A stretch of 64,000 bases of DNA from Marinobacter sp050379415 (GCF_050379415.1 NZ_JBNRLS010000002.1:1-64000), one strand, 5' to 3'. Shown: positions 54,273-62,947, counted from the first letter of the stretch. Translations and numbers: made by a program. The notes: generated by a model not told the origin, from the letters alone.

Positions 54273-54818
54273 TTAGGGTCTCACTGTCTCGACAAAATTG
54301 GTGGCAACCTTCAGGTAGATCCGGGCGGCACTGATCAGTTTTTCCGGCAGATGCAGGTTGGCGGGGTACTCCTTTACCGCCCGCTCGGCAATCAGTTTGG
54401 GCAGGATAAAGGTCTCCAGCCTGTTCAGCACACGGGTCATTCGTACCGCATAGCTGACGTCACCATCCACCAGCATCCGGTCATTGGCAAACGCCTCCGA
54501 GGTCTTTTCCTGGAAGGACAGCACCAGGAAAGCATGGGCGATGTGCTTGAACTGGATCGACAGGTCCACCGGCCGCGGGGCGGACTGGCCGTGGTAGTGG
54601 AAATGGCCGTCCCCGGTGTGCTCCACGATCAGGCGAGGGCCCTCGGGCATGACCATCATTTCGAACAGCAGCCCTTCCGGAAGTGCCCGGGCCTCATTCT
54701 GCACGGTCTCGTCCACTTCACTGACTGCCTGCAAGGCCCGCCCCATCACCTGGAACATTATGTCCACGTAGAGTCGGCGCGCCTGGAACATCATCGGCTG
54801 GATACGTTTGAGCAACAT
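54273..54818 (-). CDS. SCP2 sterol-binding domain protein
   Basis: 181 residues. Hydrophobic-tunnel SCP2 fold elements: PEGLLFEMMVMPEGPRLIVEH (strands) and DLSIQFKHIAHAFLVLSFQEKTSEAFANDRMLVDGDV (helix-strand-helix). The N-terminal MLLKRIQPMMFQARRLYV is amphipathic. ATG at 54818. It directly precedes the iron-containing alcohol dehydrogenase, suggesting lipid-handling supply of its substrate; that link is inference. Confidence 0.82.
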   Translation of the reverse strand: MLLKRIQPMMFQARRLYVDIMFQVMGRALQAVSEVDETVQNEARALPEGLLFEMMVMPEGPRLIVEHTGDGHFHYHGQSAPRPVDLSIQFKHIAHAFLVLSFQEKTSEAFANDRMLVDGDVSYAVRMTRVLNRLETFILPKLIAERAVKEYPANLHLPEKLISAARIYLKVATNFVETVRP

Positions 54819-54937
54819 GGCCGTCGTCCATAGTCTGTTGTTGATACCAGTGATTTTTAGAGTTAATGCTCTAAAAGTCAATGCAGGCAGTGACGAAGTT
54901 TTGCCGTCGCTGGGGCAACTGGAGATTGAACAATAAA

Positions 54938-54969
54938 AAAGCCGGGTCGCTGTCGCGGTTCCCGGCTTT
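54938..54969 (-). terminator. Terminator after the M48 metalloprotease
   Basis: Stem AAAGCCGGG (54938-54946) / CCCGGCTTT (54961-54969). On minus a run of T follows (complement of 54935-54940), so it ends the transcript of the metalloprotease gene (stop at 54991). Confidence 0.9.
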
Positions 54970-54990
54970 GTTTGAGGCGAGCAGAGGGCA

Positions 54991-56265
54991 CTACTGGGTA
55001 ATCGCGGCCAGCTTGCGCTCGGCTTCCTCGCCCACATCGCCTCCGGCTTTGGCAGCCTGGCTGTAATAGGCCACCGCTTCGTCACGGCGTTTCTGCTTGA
55101 CGGCAACATCGCCCATACGCAGATAGCCTATGGATGTGGGTACCACTTCATTGGCCTTGGTCAGGTGTTTCCTTGCCTTGTCGACCTTGTTCAGGGCCAG
55201 GGCATTCAGACCGCTGCGCAGCTGATACTCGAACATCTCCGGGTACAGCGAGACGGCCTTGTCGAAATCGGCTTCGGCCTTGGCCATTTCCTTCTGCTGC
55301 TGGTAGAGACGCCCTCTCAGGGAATAGAACATGGCCTCCCGGGGCAGGATACGGATCGCCTCGTTGATCTTGGTGAGGGCAGCCTCATAGTCCTTGTTCG
55401 AGGCCAGTTTCAGGGCCTCGTCATGGGCGTCGTATGCTGGCTGCAGCTCCCTCAGCCTGGCCAGCTTGCGCTGATAGACATCCGCGCCCCGATACCCGCC
55501 GGCGCCGATCTTGCTGACCAGTTCCCGGTTCTCCGCCACACGCCTGGCCGAAGGCGGGTGCGTGGCGAACAGGCCCTGGATAAAGCCCTGGTTACGGCCT
55601 TCACTCAGTTCCAGGAACAGCTGCTGCAGCTCCACTGCCGCCTGGGGGTCGTAGCCGGCCTTCTTCATGTAATTGATGCCGTAGTGGTCAGACTCCAGCT
55701 CATCCCCCTGGCTGTACTGGGCCAGGGCGAGTTGTGCACCGAGGGCTGCACCGCCCATGACCAGGCCGGCCCACTCGTTATCGGACACCGCAAACCCGAG
55801 CCCGGCCACGCCGAGGCTGATCAGCTGGGCCTGTTGCATGCGCTGGACGCTGTGCCGGGCGGCGGCGTGAACAATCTCGTGGCCCAGCACTGACGCCAGC
55901 TGAGCCTCATCGTCCAGCTTGGTGAGCAGGCCCCTGTTAATGGCGATCTTGCCCCCGGGCAGCGCCCAGGCGTTGGGCACGCTGTTGTTTAACACCACGA
56001 ATTCATAGGGCAGGTCGGGGCGGTCGCTCACCTGTGCCAGCTTCTGGCCCACTTCACTCACGTAGAGGTTCAGTTCCGGGTCGATATAGAACCGACCACC
56101 CTGGGTCTGCTGGGTCGGCACATACTGTTCGGCTCCGATGGCCAGCTCCTGGCTTTCGGGGATCAGCGACAGCTGTTTCTCGCCGGTGACAGGGTTAACA
56201 GAGCACCCCGCAATGAACGCAAGGGCAAGAAACACCAGCCCGAATCGGGATTTGGAACGAAGCAC
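54991..56265 (-). CDS. M48 metalloprotease lipoprotein with TPRs (BepA-like)
   Basis: 424 residues. Lipoprotein signal with lipobox FIAGC (about 17-21). M48 domain with the zinc motif HEIVH (about 128-132, in VLGHEIVHAAARHS) and the third ligand in LESDHYGINYM. TPR repeats follow (about 270-420; DEALKLASNKDYEAALTKINEAIRILP). In E. coli BepA proofreads outer-membrane protein assembly. Localisation by the lipid anchor is expected in the periplasm. Confidence 0.94.
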   Translation of the reverse strand: MLRSKSRFGLVFLALAFIAGCSVNPVTGEKQLSLIPESQELAIGAEQYVPTQQTQGGRFYIDPELNLYVSEVGQKLAQVSDRPDLPYEFVVLNNSVPNAWALPGGKIAINRGLLTKLDDEAQLASVLGHEIVHAAARHSVQRMQQAQLISLGVAGLGFAVSDNEWAGLVMGGAALGAQLALAQYSQGDELESDHYGINYMKKAGYDPQAAVELQQLFLELSEGRNQGFIQGLFATHPPSARRVAENRELVSKIGAGGYRGADVYQRKLARLRELQPAYDAHDEALKLASNKDYEAALTKINEAIRILPREAMFYSLRGRLYQQQKEMAKAEADFDKAVSLYPEMFEYQLRSGLNALALNKVDKARKHLTKANEVVPTSIGYLRMGDVAVKQKRRDEAVAYYSQAAKAGGDVGEEAERKLAAITQ

Positions 56266-56430
56266 GGTTACCTCCTGTAGTACCTGGGTGCCTGGTGGAT
56301 GTTGGTTCTATACATAATTACACGGTTGGGTGAGCCTGAAAACGCCCGTTTTCTGGAGAGGCGCCTTGTCTTGACGTATTATGGGTAACCGATTCCTTTC
56401 CCCGTTATGAATTCCTGACTAAGGCCTTCC

Positions 56431-57159
56431 ATGAACAATCTGCTCGAGCTTGCCTCGCTGCTCTGGTTCTTCATCTGCTGGGTTGGCTACACCCAGTACT
56501 CGAAACGCCGGGCTGCTGACAGGCCCTGCCTGTCGAACACTCTGGATCTCTATCGGGAAGACTGGATGCGGGTGATGCTCAGGCGGGGAAATCGCATGTC
56601 CGATACCTCGGTGGTGGGTAACCTCGAACGCAACGGCGCCTTTTTCGCTTCCAGTTGTCTGCTGATCCTGGCGGGTATCATCACTGCACTGGGTTACACC
56701 AGCGAGGCCATGGAGGTGTTCGCTGCTATGCCCTTCAGCGCGGTGCCGACCCGGGAGATCTGGGAATTGCGGCTGGTGGTGCTGCTGGTGGTGTTTGTCT
56801 ATGCCTTTTTCAAATTCACCTGGTCCATGCGAATGTACAACTTCGTCGCGGTGATGGTTGGCAGTGCACCCCTGGCCGAGGACACCAAGACCAGTCCGGC
56901 AGCCCGGGAGGCCTTCGCCCGCAGTGCCGGCAACATCTGTAACATGGCCGGGGATGCCTTCAACCTGGGGCTAAGGTCGTTTTATTACGCGCTGGCGGTG
57001 GTCGCCTGGTTCTTCCATCCCGTTGCCTTCATAGCCGCCTCCACCATTGTGGTGATTGTGCTCTACCGTCGGGAATTCTGCTCCGATGCTCTGGAGGCGC
57101 TACGCTCAGGAAAAGTGTTTGAGGAGCCGGCTGCGAGCAAGGCCGAAAAAACCAACTGA
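56431..57159 (+). CDS. DUF599-family membrane protein
   Basis: 242 residues with four transmembrane helices (about 5-21, 75-92, 112-130 and 190-212). Motifs: WLYYW-type start here LLWFFICWVGYTQYSKR and LRVVLLVVFVYAFFKFTWSMRMYNF. The family has no assigned function. It precedes two hotdog thioesterases by 18 nt, possibly one operon. Confidence 0.85.
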   Translation: MNNLLELASLLWFFICWVGYTQYSKRRAADRPCLSNTLDLYREDWMRVMLRRGNRMSDTSVVGNLERNGAFFASSCLLILAGIITALGYTSEAMEVFAAMPFSAVPTREIWELRLVVLLVVFVYAFFKFTWSMRMYNFVAVMVGSAPLAEDTKTSPAAREAFARSAGNICNMAGDAFNLGLRSFYYALAVVAWFFHPVAFIAASTIVVIVLYRREFCSDALEALRSGKVFEEPAASKAEKTN

Positions 57160-57177
57160 TCAACAGGATTCTCCTGA

Positions 57178-57648
57178 ATGGATAATCAAACCCGAATAGA
57201 CCGTGTAACCCGGTTTATCGAAACCCTGAACCAGGCCCGCGAGCTGGGTCTGTCAGTCACCGACGCTGGTGACGGCACGCTGACCCTGTGCCTGCCGTAC
57301 AGTGACCGGATCATTGGTAATCCGGATACCGGCGTCATCCACGGTGGTGCGATCACCACTCTTATGGACACCACCTCCGGCTGCGTCATTCTTTGTGCCC
57401 TGGAGGATTTCGAGCTGTGCCCGACCCTTGACCTGCGGGTGGACTACATGCGACCGGCGCATCCCCACAAACCGGTCTACGCCCGCGCGGAAACCTATCG
57501 GATTACCCGCAACATCATCTTCACCCGCTGTGAGGCCTACCAGGAGGGCGGGGAAACCATTGCCAACTGCGTGGCCACCTTCATGCGCATCGGCAAAGAG
57601 GCCAGCCCCAAACATTACCGTGACCTGATCGCCGGAGGTGCCAAATGA
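57178..57648 (+). CDS. PaaI-type hotdog thioesterase, copy 1
   Basis: 156 residues. Hotdog fold with HGGAITTLMDTTSG (about 57-70), the active-site helix in which the aspartate and threonine sit. Core strand LDLRVDYMRPA follows. Hydrolyses acyl- or aryl-CoA, substrate unknown. The stop overlaps the next gene (ATGA), which is a second paralogue. Confidence 0.9.
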   Translation: MDNQTRIDRVTRFIETLNQARELGLSVTDAGDGTLTLCLPYSDRIIGNPDTGVIHGGAITTLMDTTSGCVILCALEDFELCPTLDLRVDYMRPAHPHKPVYARAETYRITRNIIFTRCEAYQEGGETIANCVATFMRIGKEASPKHYRDLIAGGAK

Positions 57649-58079
57649 CCGATCCGGAAATCCTCCGTTACACCCAGGAAACCGGTGACTTCTCCCGCAT
57701 GCTCGAAAGCATTCCCTATGCCACCTGGATCGGGCTGCAATGTGAGCGTTTCGGAGATGACCTGATTTTTCGGCTGCCAAAAAAGGAATCCAACCTGGGC
57801 AATCCGATCCTGCCGGCCATTCACGGCGGCGTGATTGGTGGCTTCATGGAGATGTCGGCGAACATCTATCTGATTATGTCCCGTGAATCCCTGCGCATGC
57901 CCCGCATCGTGGATTTTTCCCTGGACTACCTGCGTGCCGGCCTGAACCGGGAAACCTTTGCCGAGTGCCGGCTGACCCGGCAGGGCAACCGCGTGGCCAA
58001 TGTGATGGTCACCGCCTGGCAGAAATCCCGTTCCGAGCCCATTGCTACCGCCCGGGCCCATTTCCTCCTCGAAGATTGA
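57645..58079 (+). CDS. PaaI-type hotdog thioesterase, copy 2
   Basis: 144 residues. Same fold as its neighbour with HGGVIGGFMEMSAN (about 64-77), but the catalytic Asp of the first copy is replaced by Glu (FMEM), so activity may differ. Core strand VDFSLDYLRAG. ATGA overlap with the first copy implies coupled expression and a heteromer or divided substrate range. Confidence 0.9.
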   Translation: MTDPEILRYTQETGDFSRMLESIPYATWIGLQCERFGDDLIFRLPKKESNLGNPILPAIHGGVIGGFMEMSANIYLIMSRESLRMPRIVDFSLDYLRAGLNRETFAECRLTRQGNRVANVMVTAWQKSRSEPIATARAHFLLED

Positions 58080-58157
58080 TCCTGCCTGACCAATCCGGGG
58101 CTTGAAATGCCCCGGTGTGGCCCCATTTTTCCTGCAGACCTAACACGACAGTCGGGT

Positions 58158-58266
58158 GGCAAGGGCAGGAAGGCAGTTCCAAAACCGTGCGGAGCCATGG
58201 ATGGCGGAGCCGAGCGTACAGGGACGTATTCACAGCGTGTTTTGGAACTGCCTTCCTGCCCGTGCC
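58158..58266. repeat. Intergenic element with 28-bp inverted repeats
   Basis: Left arm 58158-58185 (GGCAAGGGCAGGAAGG then CAGTTCCAAAAC) and right arm 58239-58266 (GTTTTGGAACTG then CCTTCCTGCCCGTGCC) are complementary at 27 of 28 positions. They enclose 53 nt beginning CGTGCGGAGCCATGGATGG. It ends 37 nt before the htpG start, no gene fits inside, and the arms look like a non-autonomous mobile or regulatory element. Confidence 0.85.
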
Positions 58267-58303
58267 GCTCCACCGATCCAAGACAGCAGGAGAACCAAAA
58301 GCC

Positions 58304-60196
58304 ATGACGGTTGAAGCAAACAAAGAGACTTTGGGGTTTCAGACAGAAGTTAAGCAGCTGCTTAACCTGATGATCCACTCTCTGTATTCGAACAAAGAGA
58401 TCTTCCTTCGTGAGTTGATTTCGAACGCTTCGGACGCCGAGGACAAACTGCGCTTTGCAGCCCTGAAAGACGACAAACTTTTCGAGGGCGATTCCGAGCT
58501 GAAAATCCGCCTGGATTACGACAAGGACGCGGGTACTGTCACCCTTACCGATAACGGTATCGGCATGAGCCGGGATGATGTGATCTCCAACCTGGGCACC
58601 ATCGCCAAGTCCGGTACCGCCGAGTTCCTGAAGCAACTGTCCGGTGATGAGAAGAAGGACAGCAAGCTGATCGGCCAGTTTGGTGTCGGTTTCTACTCCG
58701 CGTTCATCGTGGCGGACAAGGTGGACGTGTTCACCCGTCGTGCCGGCGCGCCTGCCGAAGAAGGCGTGCATTGGGAGTCCAAGGGCGACGGCGAGTTCTC
58801 CATCGAGCAGGTGAACCGCGAGCAGCGTGGCACCCAAATCGTTCTGCACCTGAAATCCGACGCCAGGGAGTTTGCCGACGGCTGGAAACTGCGCAGCCTG
58901 GTGAAAAAATACTCCGACCACATCTCCTTCCCGGTGGTAATGAAGTCCGAGTCCGAGGAAGAGGACAAGAAGGGCGAGGACGAGACCGTAAACGATGCCA
59001 CCGCCCTGTGGACCCTGCCGCGTACGGAGATCAAGGACGAGGAATACAAGGAGTTCTACAAGCACATTGCCCACGACTTCGAGGATCCGCTGACCTGGTC
59101 CCACAACAAGGTCGAGGGCAAGCTGGATTACACCAGCCTGCTGTATATCCCCAAGCGGGCACCGTTTGACCTGTACAACCGGGAAGCGCCCCGTGGCCTG
59201 AAGCTGTACGTACAGCGCGTGTTCATCATGGACGACGCCGAGCAGTTCCTGCCTCTGTATCTGCGCTTCACCAAGGGTGTGATCGATTCCAACGATCTGT
59301 CCCTGAACGTCTCCCGGGAGATCCTGCAGAACGATAGCACCGTGGATAGCATCCGCACAGCCATGACCAAACGGGTACTGGATATGCTGTCCAAGCTGGC
59401 CAAGAAGCAGCCGGAGGACTACCAGGCGTTCTGGAATGAGTTCGGTACCGTTCTGAAAGAAGGCCCGGCCGAGGACTTCAGCAACCGCGAGAAAATTGCC
59501 GGGCTGTTGCGCTTTGCCTCCACCCATACCGGTGAAGCTGCGCAGAACGTCTCTCTCGATGAGTACATCGAGCGGATGAAGGACGGCCAGAAGAAGATCT
59601 TCTACATCACCGGTGACAACTTTGCCGCCGCCAAGAGCAGCCCCCACCTGGAAGTATTCAGGAAGAAAGGCATCGAGGTGCTGATCCTGTCCGACCGTAT
59701 CGACGAGTGGATGATGGGCTACCTCAGCGAGTACGACGGCAAGCAGTTCCAGGACGTTGCCCGCGGTGACCTGGACCTGGGCGAGGTCGAGACCGAAGAG
59801 GACAAGAAACACAAGGAAGAGGCCGCCGAGGAGCACAAGGACCTGGTGGAGCGCATCAAGAAGGCGCTGGACGACCGGGTTCAGGAAGTGCGCGTGACCA
59901 ACCGCCTGACCGATTCTCCCGCGTGCCTGGTGGTCGGTGAGTTCGACATGGGGGCCCAGATGAAGAAGATCATGGAAGCCGCGGGCCAGAAAGTGCCGGA
60001 GAGCAAACCGATCTTCGAAATCAACGTCGACCACCCGCTGGTCCAGCGCCTGGAAACCGAGAAGGGCGAAGAGCGCTTCAGCGAACTCTCCGCCGTCCTG
60101 TTCGACCAGGCCACCCTGGCCAGCGGCGAGCAGCTGAAGGATCCCGGCGCCTATGTGAGCCGGCTGAACCGGCTGTTGCTGGAGTTGGCTAACTGA
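58304..60196 (+). CDS. htpG: Heat shock protein 90 family chaperone HtpG
   Basis: 630-residue dimeric ATP-dependent chaperone. GHKL motifs: FLRELISNASDAEDKL (about 27-42), LTDNGIGMSRDDV (81-93) and IGQFGVGFYSAF (about 122-133). Middle domain has SLNVSREILQ with the catalytic arginine region. The C-terminal dimerisation domain follows. ATG at 58304, AGGAG 11 bases upstream; the open frame extends left through the inverted repeat but without homology. Substrate-specific client not inferable. Confidence 0.97.
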   Translation: MTVEANKETLGFQTEVKQLLNLMIHSLYSNKEIFLRELISNASDAEDKLRFAALKDDKLFEGDSELKIRLDYDKDAGTVTLTDNGIGMSRDDVISNLGTIAKSGTAEFLKQLSGDEKKDSKLIGQFGVGFYSAFIVADKVDVFTRRAGAPAEEGVHWESKGDGEFSIEQVNREQRGTQIVLHLKSDAREFADGWKLRSLVKKYSDHISFPVVMKSESEEEDKKGEDETVNDATALWTLPRTEIKDEEYKEFYKHIAHDFEDPLTWSHNKVEGKLDYTSLLYIPKRAPFDLYNREAPRGLKLYVQRVFIMDDAEQFLPLYLRFTKGVIDSNDLSLNVSREILQNDSTVDSIRTAMTKRVLDMLSKLAKKQPEDYQAFWNEFGTVLKEGPAEDFSNREKIAGLLRFASTHTGEAAQNVSLDEYIERMKDGQKKIFYITGDNFAAAKSSPHLEVFRKKGIEVLILSDRIDEWMMGYLSEYDGKQFQDVARGDLDLGEVETEEDKKHKEEAAEEHKDLVERIKKALDDRVQEVRVTNRLTDSPACLVVGEFDMGAQMKKIMEAAGQKVPESKPIFEINVDHPLVQRLETEKGEERFSELSAVLFDQATLASGEQLKDPGAYVSRLNRLLLELAN

Positions 60197-60215
60197 GAGG
60201 GAAGGCCGTGAACAT

Positions 60216-60245
60216 GGGGTCAGAAGAAGGCTTTCTTCAGACCCC
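60216..60245. repeat. 30-nt palindromic repeat, type A, copy 2
   Basis: GGGGTCAGAAGAA and TTCTTCAGACCCC around GGCT, one A-A mismatch in the stem. It starts 19 nt after the htpG stop and may serve as its terminator structure. Confidence 0.85.
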
Positions 60246-60276
60246 TGACTTTCGCCCAACATCGGCGGCCAGCACC

Positions 60277-60306
60277 GGGGTCAGATGAACGCTTTCATCT
60301 GACCCC
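60277..60306. repeat. 30-nt palindromic repeat, type B, copy 2
   Basis: GGGGTCAGATGAA, CGCT loop, TTCATCTGACCCC: identical to 45113-45142. A TTTTTC run follows, giving intrinsic-terminator appearance on plus. Confidence 0.88.
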
Positions 60307-60320
60307 TTTTTCATCAAATT

Positions 60321-60350
60321 GGGGTCAGAAGAAGGCTTCCTTCAGACCCC
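60321..60350. repeat. 30-nt palindromic repeat, type A, copy 3
   Basis: GGGGTCAGAAGAA and TCCTTCAGACCCC with two mismatched positions in the stem, 14 nt after type B copy 2. Slightly diverged from the other type A copies. Confidence 0.82.
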
Positions 60351-60468
60351 GCCCCCCGCCTGCACCATCCATAAACAAAAACTCTCAAAAGTTTATCTTT
60401 TATTAATTATCCCTCTCTCCACCCCCGCGCTAAGGTGAAATCGTTCTCGTTAACGCAGGAGCAGTCCG

Positions 60469-60561
60469 ATGTCATCCGAGAAGAGTCTTCCTTCCGTAGC
60501 ATGGTCAGGCGCTCTCGCTATTCTGACGGACTATTTCGGGAACTACGCCATCGCCCAATAG
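60469..60561 (+). CDS. Possible small protein upstream of katG
   Basis: ATG with AGGAG about seven bases upstream opens 30 codons (MSSEKSLPSVAWSGALAI then LTDYFGNYAIAQ) before TAG at 60559-60561. After this TAG the frame continues for 24 more codons (GYRQGFETGCRRNGKGYR onward) before the next stop. This could be a real short peptide, or a longer gene broken by a nonsense change. I do not recognise either part. Confidence 0.4.
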   Translation: MSSEKSLPSVAWSGALAILTDYFGNYAIAQ

Positions 60562-60732
60562 GGCTACAGGCAAGGATTCGAGACGGGCTGCCGGCGTAAC
60601 GGGAAAGGCTATAGGAGCCCGCTATCAAAGCAGTAGGAAACATTCAAGCAGCGCAATTTGAATGAACTATATTGAGTGTTGCTTCCATCACAAAACGTTT
60701 GTTTGCCAATGCAGCACAAACAGGAGAGTACG

Positions 60733-62904
60733 ATGACTGAGAATAATACCGGCGGTAAATGCCCGGTCATGCACGGGTCTAACACTCAGGAGCAGGGAGA
60801 TGTCACAGCCTGGTGGCCGGAATCCCTGAATCTCGACATTCTGCATCAGCACGACCGCAAGACAAATCCGATGGGCGAGGATTTCGACTATCGGGAAGAG
60901 GTCAAAAAGCTCGACTACGAAGCCCTTGAAAAGGACATGCATGAGCTGATGACCAACAGCCAGGATTGGTGGCCGGCGGACTGGGGCCACTATGGCGGCC
61001 TGATGATCCGTATGGCCTGGCACGCTGCGGGCACCTACCGTATCGCCGATGGCCGTGGTGGCGGTGGTACCGGTAACCAGCGTTTTGCTCCGATCAACTC
61101 CTGGCCCGATAACGGCAACCTGGATAAGGCCCGCCGTCTGTTGTGGCCGATCAAGAAAAAATATGGCAACAAAGTGAGCTGGGCCGACCTCTTTATCCTG
61201 GCCGGCAACATTGCCTATGAATCCATGGGCTTCAAGACCTTCGGCTTCTCCTTCGGCCGTGAGGATATCTGGCACCCGGAGAAAGACACTTATTGGGGAG
61301 CGGAGAAAGAGTGGTTGGCGCCGTCCGATAGCCGCTATGAAGACGTCGCAAAGCCGGACACCATGGAAAACCCGCTTGCTGCGGTACAGATGGGTCTGAT
61401 CTATGTGAACCCGGAGGGTGTCAACGGCAATCCTGACCCAATCAAGACCGGCGAGCAGGTGCGCGAAACCTTCGCCCGTATGGCCATGAACGATGAGGAA
61501 ACCGCTGCCCTGACAGCCGGTGGTCACACTGTGGGTAAGGCCCACGGTAACGGCGATGCCGATGCACTTGGACCAGAGCCGGAAGGTGCTGACGTTGAAA
61601 CCCAGGGCTTTGGCTGGATGAACCCCAACATGCAGGGTAAGGCCACCAATGCCGTTACCTCGGGTATCGAAGGTGCCTGGACCGCCAACCCGACCCAGTT
61701 TGACATGGGCTACTTTGACCTGCTGTTCGGCTACGAGTGGCAACTGACCAAGAGCCCGGCTGGCGCAAACCAGTGGGAGCCGGTGGACATCAAGGAAGAC
61801 CACATGCCGGTGGATCCCACCGATCCTTCGGTCCGCCGCAAGCCGATGATGACCGATGCTGATATGGCCATGAAGATGGACCCGAAGTACCGGGCTATCT
61901 GCGAGAAGTTCATGGCGGATCCCGAGTACTTCAAGGACTGTTTCGCCCGCGCCTGGTTCAAGCTGACTCACCGGGATATGGGTCCGAAGTCCCGTTACAT
62001 TGGTCCGGACGTACCGGCTGAAGATCTGATCTGGCAGGATCCGGTGCCGCAGGGTGAGACCAACTACATCGAAGAGGCGGTCAAGGAAAAGATTGAAGAG
62101 GCCGGTCTGAGCCTCAACGAGCTGGTCTGCACCGCCTGGGATAGCGCCCGTACCTTCAGGGGCTCTGACATGCGCGGTGGTGCCAACGGTGCACGTATCC
62201 GCCTGGCTCCTCAGAAGGACTGGGAAGGCAACGAGCCCGACCGGTTGGCCAAGGTGCTGAAGGTCTACGAGCAAATCTCTGCTGACACCGGCGCCAGTAT
62301 CGCGGACGTTATCGTGCTCGGTGGTAACCTGGGCGTGGAGAAAGCCGCGAAAGCTGCCGGTTACGACGTACACGTACCCTTCCTGAAGGGCCGTGGTGAC
62401 GCGACCGATGAGATGACCGATGCCGAATCCTTCGAGCCGCTGGAGCCGCTGGCTGATGGCTTCCGCAACTGGCAGAAGAAGGATTACGTGGTCAAGCCGG
62501 AAGAGATGCTTCTGGACCGAGCCCAGCTGATGGGCCTGACCGCGCCGGAAATGACCGTCCTGATCGGTGGCATGCGGGTGCTGGGTACCAACTACGGTGG
62601 CACCCGGCACGGCGTGTTCACGGACCGCGTTGGCCAGCTGACCAACGACTTCTTCGTGAACCTCACCGACATGGCGAACCGCTGGGAGCCCACTGGCAAA
62701 AACTCGTACAACATCGTGGATCGCAAGAGCGGCAACACCAGGTTCACCGCGACCCGTGTTGATCTCGTGTTCGGCTCCAACTCCATCCTGCGTTCCTACG
62801 CGGAGGTGTACGCCCAGGACGACAACCAGGAGAAGTTCGTGAAGGACTTCGTTGCCGCCTGGACCAAGGTCATGAACAACGACCGCTTCGACGTGAAGAA
62901 ATAA
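60733..62904 (+). CDS. katG: Catalase-peroxidase KatG
   Basis: 723 residues. N-terminal heme domain with R93, W96 and H97 in RMAWHAAGTY, Y224 in GLIYVNPEG, M250 in FARMAMNDE (the Trp-Tyr-Met covalent adduct expected for catalase activity), and the proximal ligand H265 in TAGGHTVGKAHG. C-terminal domain duplicates the fold without heme. AGGAG lies seven bases before the ATG at 60733; the upstream ATG region at 60676-60732 lacks homology. Protects from hydrogen peroxide. Confidence 0.97.
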   Translation: MTENNTGGKCPVMHGSNTQEQGDVTAWWPESLNLDILHQHDRKTNPMGEDFDYREEVKKLDYEALEKDMHELMTNSQDWWPADWGHYGGLMIRMAWHAAGTYRIADGRGGGGTGNQRFAPINSWPDNGNLDKARRLLWPIKKKYGNKVSWADLFILAGNIAYESMGFKTFGFSFGREDIWHPEKDTYWGAEKEWLAPSDSRYEDVAKPDTMENPLAAVQMGLIYVNPEGVNGNPDPIKTGEQVRETFARMAMNDEETAALTAGGHTVGKAHGNGDADALGPEPEGADVETQGFGWMNPNMQGKATNAVTSGIEGAWTANPTQFDMGYFDLLFGYEWQLTKSPAGANQWEPVDIKEDHMPVDPTDPSVRRKPMMTDADMAMKMDPKYRAICEKFMADPEYFKDCFARAWFKLTHRDMGPKSRYIGPDVPAEDLIWQDPVPQGETNYIEEAVKEKIEEAGLSLNELVCTAWDSARTFRGSDMRGGANGARIRLAPQKDWEGNEPDRLAKVLKVYEQISADTGASIADVIVLGGNLGVEKAAKAAGYDVHVPFLKGRGDATDEMTDAESFEPLEPLADGFRNWQKKDYVVKPEEMLLDRAQLMGLTAPEMTVLIGGMRVLGTNYGGTRHGVFTDRVGQLTNDFFVNLTDMANRWEPTGKNSYNIVDRKSGNTRFTATRVDLVFGSNSILRSYAEVYAQDDNQEKFVKDFVAAWTKVMNNDRFDVKK

Positions 62905-62918
62905 CCCGTCAGTAACCG

Positions 62919-62947
62919 GCCGGGCATCCTGTTTCGGGATGCCCGGC
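62919..62947 (+). terminator. Hairpin after katG
   Basis: Stem GCCGGGCATCC (62919-62929) / GGATGCCCGGC (62937-62947), loop TGTTTCG, starting 14 nt after the katG stop. No T-run, so termination strength is unknown. Confidence 0.8.

Larger units (their letters stand above)
60197..60732. other. Intergenic region between htpG and katG
   Basis: 536 nt with three 30-nt palindromic repeats at 60216-60350, then an A/T-rich stretch near 60371-60412, and a small open frame at 60469-60561. It must include the katG promoter, plausibly under OxyR, but I cannot identify the OxyR sites by eye. Confidence 0.6.

Noticed and set aside
57926..60262. Long open frame (778 codons) on minus opposite htpG
   Set aside because: It mirrors htpG, has no homology-like motifs and no ribosome site. 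High-GC genes commonly produce such antisense frames.
60688..62610. 640-codon minus frame opposite katG
   Set aside because: Shadow of katG: its codons are the complement of a clear catalase-peroxidase, and the protein wording is low-complexity and unrecognisable.
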